From Lachnospiraceae bacterium (GTDB lineage Bacteria > Bacillota > Clostridia > Lachnospirales > Lachnospiraceae), in NCBI GenBank assembly GCA_009774245.1, contig VSNM01000023.1, positions 1 through 64,000 of the forward strand: a stretch of DNA of 64,000 nucleotides, written 5' to 3'. The position numbers and the translations under genes are program-made. Shown piece after piece: positions 18,680 through 27,462 of this stretch; the stretch's first letter is position 1; every line of letters starts with the position of its first letter. The notes beneath the pieces are model-generated. The model saw nothing but the letters and a program-made list of their open reading frames with translations, did not search any database and was not told where the DNA came from.

Positions 18680-19207
18680 TTAAAATTCATAATATGGATA
18701 ATCACCCTTTACTACAAAATCTGCAGCATGCCGTTTCACATAATCATTCATAAGCTCATTGATATCCACTCCATCATAATAGAAAGTATCAATCTGCTGA
18801 AAATCATCAAACGCCTCATTTTCGCCCAGCCTGTCAAGCGCCATACATCGTTCCTGCCTGTCAAAAGGGATACTACCCCCAAACAGGTCGACGGCTTTCT
18901 GAAAATTTTCCGCAGCCTGACTGGCGCCGATCATTCGCATACATTCCAATGCATCTTTCCAGACAATTCCCGTTGAATTGAAGAAAAACTGATCATGACC
19001 GCCATTGCAGACCTCTGAATCATACCAGAACAACCCCAGTATCTTCCTCTGTGCATCCGTAAAAGGTTTCAGGTCCTGCTCATACACATCAAGGCCATCA
19101 TAGATGCTTACGGAATACCAGAGCGGCTGTATCAGCTCCCATGCACTGTATTTTCCTTCTGAGATTTCTTTCTCATTGAAATCAAAATGCTTGTATTTCA
19201 ATTCCAT
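18680..19207 (-). CDS. DMP19/DUF4375 family protein
   Basis: A 175-residue protein matching the DMP19 family: a helical core with LGLFWYDSEVCNGGHDQFFFNSTG, then CMRMIGASQAAENFQKAV. The family is soluble, and its function is not established. The ATG at 19207 follows GGGAG and lies 2 bp after the gpsA stop, so it is the next gene of that operon. A related protein is encoded at 8561-9109. The open frame resumes directly after its stop (see 18491-18679). Confidence 0.65.
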   Translation of the reverse strand: MELKYKHFDFNEKEISEGKYSAWELIQPLWYSVSIYDGLDVYEQDLKPFTDAQRKILGLFWYDSEVCNGGHDQFFFNSTGIVWKDALECMRMIGASQAAENFQKAVDLFGGSIPFDRQERCMALDRLGENEAFDDFQQIDTFYYDGVDINELMNDYVKRHAADFVVKGDYPYYEF

Positions 19208-19209
19208 CT

Positions 19210-20229
19210 TTAGCACTCTCCCCACTCCTCATCATGCGCAATCTCAATCTTTTTATCGCGTATCATCAGATCCCTGACTGCCGCTGCTGCCGGTTTTCCA
19301 TCAAAGAGGATCTCATTCACCTGCTCTATGATCGGAAGCTCGACGCCGTACTTTTCTGCCAGACGCATCGCTGCCTTTGCAGAAAATACGCCCTCTACCA
19401 CCATCTTCACCTCCGCCATCGCCTCCTCCATCGTCTTTCCCTGTCCGATGAGAATTCCGGCACGACGGTTGCGGCTGTGCATGCTCGCACAGGTCACAAT
19501 CAGGTCACCAATGCCCGACAAACCGCAGAAGGTCTCGAATTTGCCGCCCATCTCCATACCGAGCCGCGCGATCTCCGTGATGCCGCGCGTGATGAGCGCC
19601 GCCTTCGTGTTGTCGCCATAGCCAAGTCCGTCCGCGATGCCCGCTGCCAGTGCGACCACATTTTTGAGCGCCGCGCCAAGCTCTATCCCCAGCACATCGG
19701 GACTGGTGTACACGCGGAAAACATCGCTCATAAATATCGTCTGGATATATTCCGCCGTCCTTTTCGTCCCCGCGCCGACCACGATCGTCGTGGGAATACA
19801 CTTTCCGACCTCCTCCGCATGGGAAGGCCCTGACAGGACTGCCACATCCGCCTGCGGAATCTCGTCCTCAATCACCTGCGAAAGCGTCATGAGCGTGGCC
19901 TCCTCGATTCCCTTTGCCACATTCACGATAATCTGTCCGTCAGACACATAGTCCCTCATGCTGTGCGCAGTCGCCCTCGTGAATGAGGACGGCACTGCGA
20001 GCACCTGAATATCCTTTCCATTCACGGCATCCGCAAGCTCCGTCGTAAACACGATATCGTCCGCGAGCTTTACCCCAGGCAGTTTGTCCTTATGCTCATG
20101 CTCCCTGCGCAGCATATCGATCTCGTCCTTTAACGCTGACCACACCGTAATGTCATGTCCATTGTTGTGCAGCAGCACTGTCAATGCGATTCCCCAACTG
20201 CCTGCCCCAATCATTCCTACCTTTGCCAT
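19210..20229 (-). CDS. gpsA: NAD(P)H-dependent glycerol-3-phosphate dehydrogenase
   Basis: Reduces dihydroxyacetone phosphate to sn-glycerol 3-phosphate for phospholipid synthesis. The 339-residue length is normal. The Rossmann motif GAGSWG is at residues 7-12, LSGPSHAEEV in the middle, and the catalytic Lys region GAALKNVVALAAG follows. The start at MAKVGMIG follows GGAGG; an in-frame TTG two codons earlier is less likely. Its product feeds PlsY, encoded just upstream on the same strand. Confidence 0.95.
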   Translation of the reverse strand: MAKVGMIGAGSWGIALTVLLHNNGHDITVWSALKDEIDMLRREHEHKDKLPGVKLADDIVFTTELADAVNGKDIQVLAVPSSFTRATAHSMRDYVSDGQIIVNVAKGIEEATLMTLSQVIEDEIPQADVAVLSGPSHAEEVGKCIPTTIVVGAGTKRTAEYIQTIFMSDVFRVYTSPDVLGIELGAALKNVVALAAGIADGLGYGDNTKAALITRGITEIARLGMEMGGKFETFCGLSGIGDLIVTCASMHSRNRRAGILIGQGKTMEEAMAEVKMVVEGVFSAKAAMRLAEKYGVELPIIEQVNEILFDGKPAAAAVRDLMIRDKKIEIAHDEEWGEC

Positions 20230-20274
20230 CGTCAACTACCTCCAATCCCTAATCTGCAATTTCCCCAGAAACAC

Positions 20275-20928
20275 CTATTTCTTAGAAACATCTTTCTTAT
20301 TAATATACGTCTTTCGCTCCTCCTTATGTATCAGGCGCTTAATGTTGGCGCGATGCTCCCAGAAGGCGAGCAGCGCGAGCAGCGTCGTGACAAGGTAGAG
20401 CTCATTCAGTGCCGCCTGTTCCATTCCCCACAGTCCCGTCTGACCGAAAATGACCATCTCCGCGATCAGCACGATCTCCACCACCAGCGAACCCAGTGAC
20501 ACATAATGCGTCGCAAAAAAGATGCCAAAAAAAGTGATGATCTGCGGTATGATCATATACGGGTGAAAGAAAATCACAAGTCCTGCCGTACAGGCAATAC
20601 CCTTTCCGCCCTTAAACCCGAGATAAAAAGGAAAATTGTGCCCCAGAATCGCACCCGCGGCCGCATAGATCGCAAGCAGGTACAAAATATCACCATATTG
20701 CTCCTTAAACAGCAGCCGCACAACCGTCATGGCAAGCCCTGTCTTTAAGATATCACAGAACAGCACGATCGCTCCCGCCTTTTTCCCGAGGACGCGGAGG
20801 GAATTTGTCGTCCCCGCATTGCCGCTCCCATACTGACGGATGTCAATGCCATGCAGCTTTCCATAAATATACGATGTCTGGAAACATCCAAAAATATAAC
20901 CGATCAACAAGCATACCAACCGAATCAT
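20275..20928 (-). CDS. plsY: Glycerol-3-phosphate acyltransferase PlsY
   Basis: A 217-residue integral membrane enzyme that transfers acyl groups from acyl-phosphate to glycerol 3-phosphate, the first step of phosphatidic acid synthesis. Conserved motifs are GSGNAGTTN (about residues 36-44) and GFKGGKGIACT, with five expected helices. It sits between der and gpsA, the usual Clostridia order, so acceptor synthesis and acylation are encoded together. Confidence 0.94.
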   Translation of the reverse strand: MIRLVCLLIGYIFGCFQTSYIYGKLHGIDIRQYGSGNAGTTNSLRVLGKKAGAIVLFCDILKTGLAMTVVRLLFKEQYGDILYLLAIYAAAGAILGHNFPFYLGFKGGKGIACTAGLVIFFHPYMIIPQIITFFGIFFATHYVSLGSLVVEIVLIAEMVIFGQTGLWGMEQAALNELYLVTTLLALLAFWEHRANIKRLIHKEERKTYINKKDVSKK

Positions 20929-20960
20929 TTTCTAATTACGACCTTTCTTAATATATTTTC

Positions 20961-22304
20961 CTACTTAGACTTGTCCTCTTTCCGCTCCCTGATGATAAAT
21001 TTCAGCGGGGTTCCGCGGAAACCAAACGCCTCCCGAATCTTATTTTCAAGGTATCTGGTGTATGAGAAATGCATCAGCTCCTTATCGTTGACAAACACCA
21101 CAAACGTCGGCGGTTTCACGCCTGCCTGTGTCGTGTAGAATATCTTTAACCGCTTTCCCTTGTCCGATGGCGGCTGCTGGAGCGCCACCGCCTCCGTGAC
21201 GATCTCGTTGACAACGCCCGTCGAGATGCGCAGGGACTGGTTTGCGATCACCATGTCAATCGTCTCAAACAGTTTATTCAACCGCTGCCCCGTGACCGCG
21301 GAAATAAACACGATCTCCGCATACAGCATAAAAGACAGCGTATTGCGCACTTTTTCCGTAAAGCGGTATATGGTCTTGTCGTCCTTCTCGATCGCGTCCC
21401 ACTTGTTCACCGCGATGATGATGCCCTTTCCCCTGTCGTGCGCGATTCCCGCGATCTTGGCGTCCTGTTCCGTGACGCCCTCCACCGCGTCGATCACCAG
21501 TACGACCACATCAGCGCGCTCCACCGCGCTCACCGTGCGGATGATCATAAAGCGCTCAAGCTCTTCCTTGATCTTATTTTTCCTGCGCAGTCCCGCCGTG
21601 TCGATAAACACGTACTCCTTTTCATTATATAAGATCTCCGTGTCAATCGCGTCCCTCGTCGTCCCGGCGATATCCGACACAATCACGCGCTCCTCCCCGG
21701 CTATCTTGTTGATGATGGACGATTTGCCGACATTTGGCTTGCCGACAATGGCAATCCGCGGTCTGTCGTCCTCCTCCTCGTCCAATGCCTCCTTGTCAAA
21801 CAGCTCTGTCACGGCGTCGAGCATCTCTCCAAGCCCAAGCCTGTTTGACGCCGAGATCGGATATGGCTCCCCGATGCCGAGATTGTAAAATTCATAGACG
21901 TCCGCCTCCATCTTGGCAAAGCTGTCCACCTTATTCACGACAAGCACCACCGGCTTCCGACTCCTCCTGAGCATGTCAGCCACCTTCGAATCCGCGTCCA
22001 CAAGTCCCTGACGCACATCGACTAAGAAAATGATCACGTCCGCTGTATCGATCGCAATCTGCGCCTGCTCACGCATCTGTGACAAAATAATATCCTTGCT
22101 GTCCGGCTCAATCCCGCCGGTATCAATCATCGTAAAATTCCAGTTCAGCCAGCTCACGTCCGCATAAATACGGTCTCTGGTGATGCCCGGCGTATCCTTT
22201 ACGATCGAGATCTTGTCCCCTGCAAGCACGTTAAACAGTGTTGATTTTCCTACATTTGGTCTGCCCACGATCGCCACGATCGGTTTCTTGGTTCTCTGTT
22301 CCAT
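20961..22304 (-). CDS. der: Ribosome biogenesis GTPase Der (EngA)
   Basis: A 447-residue double GTPase for 50S subunit maturation. The first G domain has GRPNVGKST (residues 14-22), DTGG and NKVD; the second has GKPNVGKSS, DTAGL and NKWD. The C-terminal KH-like domain (about 355-440) includes KIFYTTQAGVKPPTFVVFVN. Full-length, with an ordinary ATG. It is encoded 32 bp upstream of plsY. Confidence 0.96.
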   Translation of the reverse strand: MEQRTKKPIVAIVGRPNVGKSTLFNVLAGDKISIVKDTPGITRDRIYADVSWLNWNFTMIDTGGIEPDSKDIILSQMREQAQIAIDTADVIIFLVDVRQGLVDADSKVADMLRRSRKPVVLVVNKVDSFAKMEADVYEFYNLGIGEPYPISASNRLGLGEMLDAVTELFDKEALDEEEDDRPRIAIVGKPNVGKSSIINKIAGEERVIVSDIAGTTRDAIDTEILYNEKEYVFIDTAGLRRKNKIKEELERFMIIRTVSAVERADVVVLVIDAVEGVTEQDAKIAGIAHDRGKGIIIAVNKWDAIEKDDKTIYRFTEKVRNTLSFMLYAEIVFISAVTGQRLNKLFETIDMVIANQSLRISTGVVNEIVTEAVALQQPPSDKGKRLKIFYTTQAGVKPPTFVVFVNDKELMHFSYTRYLENKIREAFGFRGTPLKFIIRERKEDKSK

Positions 22305-22343
22305 TCTGCCCTATATCTCCATTTCTTTTTCATACTATACTCA

Positions 22344-23669
22344 TTATTTTATTATCGCATCCAGCAAATCCTGCCCGCTTGATTTTACAATATCTATCGG
22401 CACTTGTAAAGCTTTTTCGAGTTCCGCGAGCGTCATATCGTCGAGAAATACCGTCTCACCGCTCTTTAACACGTTCTGCGGCAGCAGCAGCCTGTCCCCC
22501 AAAATCTGACCTTTCAACTGTGCCAGCAAATCCTGCCCTGTCAGCAGGCCGGAAACGGTGATCATCTCCCCAAAAAAGTCATTTGTTATCGGATAAATAT
22601 GAATCACAATCTGCGGATATTCCGCCATAACCCGTTCCGCCATATCAGCGATAAAGCTGTAGGCAAGCTTTCCGGTCGCGATTGACAATTCCCCAGGCGC
22701 AACCCTGACGCCCTTCGTCGTTTTCAGCGCATCAAATGCCTCCTGAAACTCATTGATCAGAAGCCGCAGCATACCGACGCCGTTTTCAAGCTGCAGATAG
22801 CCGTCGTAGCGCTCCTCTTCTGGCAGCTCCTCGCCCGCAAGGATATACCACTCATCGCTCGCATGGATAAAATGAACACCATATTCCGAATAAAGCTGCT
22901 TCTGCCATCTATGAATGATATCAAGTACCTGCCTGGCATCCTCCCTCGTAAACGGTTCCAGTGGAAACAACCCGTCGCGGTACTTTGACAGTCCTACCGG
23001 AACGACGGACACGCTCTCCAGATTCGGAAGATATGCAGACAAATCCCTGATACTTCTCTCCAGCTCCGTCCCGTCGTTGACTCCCTTGCACAACACGATC
23101 TGCCCATTCATGGTGATTCCTGCCCTGGCAAGCTTCCACGCCTTCTCCAGAGCCTGTCCCGCAAAACGGTTATTCAGCATCCTGTAGCGCAGCTCGGGAT
23201 TCGTTGTCTGAAAGGAGACATTGATCGGTGAGAGATGATATCTGATAATACGGTCAACGTCCTCGTCAGACATATTTGTCAGCGTCACATAATTTCCCTG
23301 CAGAAACGAAAGCCTCGAATCATCATCCTTGAAATACAATGTATCCCGCATGCCTTTAGGCATCTGGTCAATAAAACAAAAGATGCATTTATTATGACAG
23401 GAGCGGTACTCGTCCATCAGCCCGTTCTCAAACGTAATCCCCAGATCTTCATCATATTCCTTGTCAATCTCGAGAAGCCATTCTTCCCCTGATGGTTTCC
23501 TGATCAGCACCTCGATATATTCATCTTGTGTGTAGTACTGATAGTCAAAAATGTCCTCAATCTTATTCCCATTGATCTCCACAAGCACATCGCCGGCCAC
23601 AATCTCAAGCTCCTCGGCGATGCTGCCCGGCGCCACTTTCTCAACAATGTGTAAATATTCCTTCTTCAT
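22344..23669 (-). CDS. DUF512 PDZ/radical-SAM-like protein
   Basis: A 441-residue protein of the DUF512 family. It begins with a PDZ-like domain (about residues 1-70, GSIAEELEIVAGDVLVEING) and is followed by CHNKCIFCFIDQ, a radical-SAM-type Cys cluster expected to hold an iron-sulfur centre. The C-terminal DUF512 domain ends near VLKSGETVFLDDMTL. It almost always neighbours der in Clostridia, but its reaction is unknown. The ATG at 23669 follows AAGGA; an upstream in-frame TTG is less likely. Confidence 0.85.
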   Translation of the reverse strand: MKKEYLHIVEKVAPGSIAEELEIVAGDVLVEINGNKIEDIFDYQYYTQDEYIEVLIRKPSGEEWLLEIDKEYDEDLGITFENGLMDEYRSCHNKCIFCFIDQMPKGMRDTLYFKDDDSRLSFLQGNYVTLTNMSDEDVDRIIRYHLSPINVSFQTTNPELRYRMLNNRFAGQALEKAWKLARAGITMNGQIVLCKGVNDGTELERSIRDLSAYLPNLESVSVVPVGLSKYRDGLFPLEPFTREDARQVLDIIHRWQKQLYSEYGVHFIHASDEWYILAGEELPEEERYDGYLQLENGVGMLRLLINEFQEAFDALKTTKGVRVAPGELSIATGKLAYSFIADMAERVMAEYPQIVIHIYPITNDFFGEMITVSGLLTGQDLLAQLKGQILGDRLLLPQNVLKSGETVFLDDMTLAELEKALQVPIDIVKSSGQDLLDAIIK

Positions 23670-23728
23670 AACTATGCTATCCTTTTTCAAATTTTTCAAA
23701 CCTTACCTATAATAATACTAGAAATTTC

Positions 23729-23757
23729 TTGACGTGTCACTACCTGAATGATATAAA
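23729..23757 (+). promoter_or_regulatory. Promoter of prs
   Basis: TTGACG and TATAAA with 17 bases between them, 35 bp upstream of the first candidate prs start. Confidence 0.65.
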
Positions 23758-23798
23758 ATATAGAGGAACGATTTGTTAAGGAAAGGAATGTATGCCAA

Positions 23799-24989
23799 GT
23801 GTCCTATTTGAAGAAGCTGAAAAATGCTATGCCTGTAGCGCCCTTAAAGCTGCTGGTCTTAGAGAGCGCCGCAGAGCTTGGAAATGAAGTGAATAATTAT
23901 CTGGTTAATTTTCGCAGCAAGGTAAACAATGTATATATCAATGATCCCGCATTTCAGGGCTATGCGGAGGACAACTATTTGTTTCAGTTCAAGGCGCCCC
24001 GCTTTAACAGCGGCGAGGGAAAAGCCGTGCTGGAAGAGACTGTCCGCGGCAAAGACCTGTTTATCCTCGTTGATGTGTGCAACCACAGCCTGACCTACAC
24101 CATGAACGGTTACACAAACCATATGTCGCCTGACGACCACTATCAGGACTTAAAGCGCGTCATCGCCGCGACCAACGGCAAAGCGCACCGCATCAATGTG
24201 ATTATGCCTTTCTTATACGAAGGCCGGCAGCACAGGCGCAACGGAAGGGAATCACTGGACTGCGCTTATGCTTTCAAAGAGCTCACTCAGATGGGCGTCA
24301 ACAATTTCATCACCTTTGACGCCCACGATCCAAGGATACAGAACGCCGCGCCGTTAAGCGGTTTTGACAACTTTACCGCCCACTATCAGTTCACAAGGGC
24401 GCTCCTGCGCGCAGAGAAAGATCTGGTGCTGGACAAGGACCACATCATTGTCATCTCCCCCGACGAGGGTGCGCTGGACCGGGCGATCTACTTCTCAACC
24501 GTGATCGGCGCCGACACGGGTATGTTCTACAAACGGCGCGACTACACGAAGATCGTCAACGGCAAAAATCCGATCGTCGCCCACGAATTTCTGGGCAATG
24601 ACATCGAGGGCAAGGATATCATCATTATTGATGACATGATCTCATCAGGCGACAGCATGATCGATACCTCGAGACAGCTCAAGGAGATGAAAGCCAGACG
24701 CGTCTTTATCTGCACGACATTTGGCATCTTCACAAACGGTCTTGCCGCATTTGACAAAGCATACGAGGAGGGCGTGTTTGACAGGGTGATCACGACCAAC
24801 CTGAGCTACCGCCCGCCCGAACTACTGACGAAGCCGTACTATCTCGAGGCGGATATGAGTAAATTCCTCGCTTCGATCATAGACTTTTTGAACCACGACC
24901 TGTCCATCGAGCAGGTGACGACGCCCACCGAGAAAATCCAGCACATCATCGAGCTCTACCTCGATGGCAGTGAAATCTTCAAGGTATAA
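23799..24989 (+). CDS. prs: Ribose-phosphate pyrophosphokinase
   Basis: Makes PRPP from ribose 5-phosphate and ATP for nucleotide, His and Trp synthesis. The 396-residue length is that of the long Clostridia class. The PRPP loop is DDMISSGDSM, with an ATP-site FDAHDPRIQN and a NHMSPDDHYQDLKR segment. The in-frame start is GTG at 23799. A better-spaced ATG at 23792 (after GGAAAGG) reads MPSVLFEEAE in another frame and would join the main frame if the A5 run at 23820-23824 were one base shorter. So the true N terminus is uncertain. Confidence 0.9.
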   Translation: MSYLKKLKNAMPVAPLKLLVLESAAELGNEVNNYLVNFRSKVNNVYINDPAFQGYAEDNYLFQFKAPRFNSGEGKAVLEETVRGKDLFILVDVCNHSLTYTMNGYTNHMSPDDHYQDLKRVIAATNGKAHRINVIMPFLYEGRQHRRNGRESLDCAYAFKELTQMGVNNFITFDAHDPRIQNAAPLSGFDNFTAHYQFTRALLRAEKDLVLDKDHIIVISPDEGALDRAIYFSTVIGADTGMFYKRRDYTKIVNGKNPIVAHEFLGNDIEGKDIIIIDDMISSGDSMIDTSRQLKEMKARRVFICTTFGIFTNGLAAFDKAYEEGVFDRVITTNLSYRPPELLTKPYYLEADMSKFLASIIDFLNHDLSIEQVTTPTEKIQHIIELYLDGSEIFKV

Positions 24990-24992
24990 TCA

Positions 24993-25021
24993 AATGAGCA
25001 GGCTTTCACCTGCTCATTTTT
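24993..25021 (+). terminator. Intrinsic terminator of prs
   Basis: GAGCAGG and CCTGCTC around CTTTCA, followed by ATTTTTG, four bases after the prs stop. Confidence 0.8.
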
Positions 25022-25030
25022 GTCAATATG

Positions 25031-26251
25031 TTAGAGGCATATCTTCTGGAAGCTCTTCTTGCCCTTTTTCAGCACAAATTCTTCCGCAAATGCACCCTTT
25101 TCATATACAGCCTTTACATCGGTGACCTTATCTCCATTGACAGACACCCCGCCCTGCTCCACAGCGCGCCTTGCCTCGGATTTGGAAGCCGTCATGCCGG
25201 CCGTGACAAGGAGTGTCAGAATGTCGATACTACCGTCTGTAAAATCCGCATCGGAAAGCACTGTCTTTGGCATATTCTCTGAGTTTGCACCGCCTGCAAA
25301 CAATGCCGCGGCGGCCTCCTTCGCCTTCTGTGCCTCCTCTGTGCCGTGCACTAACTGCGTCAGTTCAAATGCGAGAATCTCCTTCGCTTTGTTGAGCTCG
25401 CTGCCTTCCCACTTTTCCATCGCCTCGATCTCCTCAAGCGGCAGGAATGTGAGCATCTTCAGACACTTGATCACATCCGAATCCGACACGTTCCTCCAGT
25501 ACTGGAAAAACTCATACGGAGAGGTTTTCTCCGCGTCAAGCCACACAGCGCCGGACTCCGTTTTGCCCATCTTCTTGCCCTCGGAGTTGAGCAGGAGATT
25601 GATCGTCATGGCGTAAGCATCCTTGCCGAGCTTGCGGCGGATCAGCTCTGTGCCGCCGAGCATATTGCTCCACTGGTCATCGCCGCCAAACTGCATATTG
25701 CAGCCGTATTTCTGGAACAGCGTGTAGAAGTCAAAGCTCTGCATGATCATATAGTTAAATTCAAGGAAGGTAAGTCCCTTCTCCATGCGCTGCTTGTAGC
25801 ACTCCGCCGCGAGCATACGATTTACGGAGAAATGCGGTCCGATCTCGCGCAGCACCTCCATATAATTCAGGTCAAGCAGCCAGTCAGCATTGTTGACCAT
25901 CATCGCTTTGCCCTCGCCAAACTCAATGAATCTGCTCATCTGCTTCTTAAAACAGTCCACATTGTGCTGAATCGTCTCCGTCGTCATCATCTTGCGCATA
26001 TCCGTCTTTCCCGATGGATCACCAATCATTGCTGTGCCGCCGCCGAGCAGGGCGATCGGTCTGTTGCCTGCCATCTGGAGGCGCTTCATCAGACAGAGCG
26101 CCATGAAATGTCCCACATGCAGGCTGTCCGCCGTCGGATCAAAGCCGATGTAGAATACCGCCTTTCCGTTGTTGATCAACTCCCTGATCTCATTTTCATC
26201 AGTCACTTGGGCGATCAGTCCTCTTGCCACCAGTTCATCGTACAATTGCAT
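25031..26251 (-). CDS. tyrS: Tyrosyl-tRNA synthetase
   Basis: A 406-residue class I synthetase that charges tRNA-Tyr. The HIGH motif appears as HVGH (DSLHVGHFMAL), and the KMSKS motif as KMGKT. A C-terminal S4 RNA-binding domain is present (SEARRAVEQGGVSVNGDKV). The ATG at 26251 follows AAAGGAG; a longer in-frame reading from 26290 would include the ribosome site. Its transcript begins with a T-box leader, so it is induced by uncharged tRNA-Tyr. Confidence 0.96.
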   Translation of the reverse strand: MQLYDELVARGLIAQVTDENEIRELINNGKAVFYIGFDPTADSLHVGHFMALCLMKRLQMAGNRPIALLGGGTAMIGDPSGKTDMRKMMTTETIQHNVDCFKKQMSRFIEFGEGKAMMVNNADWLLDLNYMEVLREIGPHFSVNRMLAAECYKQRMEKGLTFLEFNYMIMQSFDFYTLFQKYGCNMQFGGDDQWSNMLGGTELIRRKLGKDAYAMTINLLLNSEGKKMGKTESGAVWLDAEKTSPYEFFQYWRNVSDSDVIKCLKMLTFLPLEEIEAMEKWEGSELNKAKEILAFELTQLVHGTEEAQKAKEAAAALFAGGANSENMPKTVLSDADFTDGSIDILTLLVTAGMTASKSEARRAVEQGGVSVNGDKVTDVKAVYEKGAFAEEFVLKKGKKSFQKICL

Positions 26252-26299
26252 TTTCTTTTTCTCCTTTCCTTTCATCAAGTCAAGGGACAAATGACAAAT

Positions 26300-26388
26300 C
26301 GAGTAGGGGAATGCCCTTCTCCACTACTCGTTGCGCCGGGCGTCCGTCAGCCTTAGCTGACATTTTTCCTCTGGACGCCCGTGTGCAT
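26300..26388 (-). promoter_or_regulatory. Extra hairpins between T-box terminator and tyrS
   Basis: On the minus strand a GGGCGTCC...GGACGCCC hairpin encloses TGTCAGC/GGCTGAC, followed by a second stem CGAGTAG...CTACTCG. They lie after the T-box terminator and before the tyrS ribosome site. No function is assigned. Confidence 0.4.
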
Positions 26389-26712
26389 AAAAAAAGTCCC
26401 TTGAATGTCAATACGTTCAAAGGACGAGGTATATACCACGTGTTACCACCTTTTTTCACACAGAACTCACGCCCTGTGCCTCAGCGAGTACGGAAATCAA
26501 ATGCGACAGAACAATGCATCGATTTCGATACTCCTTCCGATATAACGTTCGAAAATCCCGTCACAGCCTACTTTTGCGCACTCAGCACGCGCAGATTTCG
26601 GTGTGCAGCTCCAAGAGGTATTCACTCCCACTTTCCCTTGCGCCTCTCATCATCCGGCAGCTTTCTGTAAGTTCCCATGAAAGTTACTTATTCTTTTCAC
26701 AGCCTTTATCGA
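26389..26712 (-). promoter_or_regulatory. T-box leader controlling tyrS
   Basis: Reading on the minus strand, stem I starts near 26712 (GATAAAGGCTGTGAAAAG). The specifier region GTGAATACCTCTTGG carries UAC, a Tyr codon, at 26618-26620. The conserved T-box sequence AGGTGGTAACACG follows near 26439-26452. The terminator is a GTCCTTTGAA/TTCAAGGGAC stem with seven T residues at 26389-26425. Uncharged tRNA-Tyr should stabilise the antiterminator and allow tyrS transcription. Confidence 0.9.
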
Positions 26713-26717
26713 TATCG

Positions 26718-26877
26718 AGGAACTGTAGAAAAATAACTGACACATCCTGACTTGTCTATTTCTCCGATTGTGTATGCCAAAAAGCCTCGCCGTAGCCCGC
26801 TACGCCTACGTTTTTTGACATACACCCTCGAAGAAATATCCTACGCAATCTGTATCACTTATTTTCCTACAATTCCT
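26718..26877. mobile_element. 160-bp palindromic element, copy A
   Basis: The whole element is an imperfect palindrome: both ends begin AGGAAYTGTAG and match for about 75 bases inwards, through ATTTCT and GTGTATG, to a GC-rich centre at CGTAGCCCGCTACG. It abuts the start of the tyrS T-box leader, so the leader's promoter must lie inside or across it. Shorter relatives are at 31041-31109 and 39544-39575. No open frame. Confidence 0.65.
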
Positions 26878-26912
26878 TAAAATTGTAACAGCTTCCTTAT
26901 TTTTTGTCAACC

Positions 26913-27146
26913 CTATACACAAAATCTTCCGATTCTCTCCAGGTACTCATCCGCCGTCGCCTTCTCCGCGTGAATGTTCATCTGCATCATGCGGCGGAAA
27001 CCCTTGCTCAGCATCCCCATGATCGATTTCGCGTTGATCACACTGTCTCCTATAGAGATATCAACATCGTAAGAACACTTCTCTGTCTGATGGACAAATT
27101 CCATCACGTCATCCACATCAGATAAAAATATGTTTCTGCTTATCAT
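26913..27146 (-). CDS. HPr-like protein lacking the active-site His
   Basis: A 77-residue protein with the HPr fold: VDISIGDSVINAKSIMGMLSKG matches the HPr segment around the regulatory Ser46 (KSIMG). The usual N-terminal HARPA with the phosphorylated His15 is missing; the region reads LSDVDDVMEFVHQ. It therefore cannot act in sugar phosphotransfer, but could be a Ser-phosphorylated regulator of the Crh kind, which also lacks that His. The start follows GGGGAG, and a TTGACA promoter lies about 105 bp upstream. Confidence 0.7.
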   Translation of the reverse strand: MISRNIFLSDVDDVMEFVHQTEKCSYDVDISIGDSVINAKSIMGMLSKGFRRMMQMNIHAEKATADEYLERIGRFCV

Positions 27147-27250
27147 AATAACTCCCCATTCCTTTTACTTTCCAAGATTGCCTTCCTGTGCCACTCCAAT
27201 TTTGGTATCGGAAGCTTTTCATGAATATTGAAAACCCATTTCTTGCCTTT

Positions 27251-27279
27251 AATATAGTATTGTTTCCTATTTTTGTCAA
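27251..27279 (-). promoter_or_regulatory. Promoter of the HPr-like gene
   Basis: On the minus strand TTGACA and TATATT are separated by 17 bases, leaving a leader of roughly 100 nt. Confidence 0.6.
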
Positions 27280-27305
27280 TCTACGAATATAACATTTTTT
27301 ACAGT

Positions 27306-27413
27306 TCAAATCTTACTATTTTGTCTATTTTGCACAATGCCATTCCAGATAAAACAGTTCTCGCCCGGGGAGCCTTCAAGTGCCATGTTCATCAATGTTT
27401 CCTCGTAATTCAT
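27306..27413 (-). CDS. Possible 35-residue small protein
   Basis: An ATG after GAGGTGAGG starts a short frame with YEETLMNMALEGSPGENCF. It could be a small peptide or the remains of a larger gene. No family is recognised. Confidence 0.3.
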   Translation of the reverse strand: MNYEETLMNMALEGSPGENCFIWNGIVQNRQNSKI

Positions 27414-27462
27414 AGCGCCTCACCTCTTCAAAATTGTAATCCGAACTAATACATACCTCTTA

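Larger units (their letters stand above)
27147..27462. other. Intergenic stretch upstream of the HPr-like gene
   Basis: Holds the HPr-like promoter at 27251-27279, a doubtful 35-codon frame at 27306-27413 and one copy of the ACCTCTTA target duplication at 27455-27462. A 63-codon frame at 27118-27309 has no convincing product. Nothing else is recognised. Confidence 0.5.

Noticed and set aside
27118..27309. 63-codon minus-strand frame upstream of the HPr-like gene
   Set aside because: It overlaps the HPr-like promoter and start, and its composition is not protein-like; more likely the untranslated leader.
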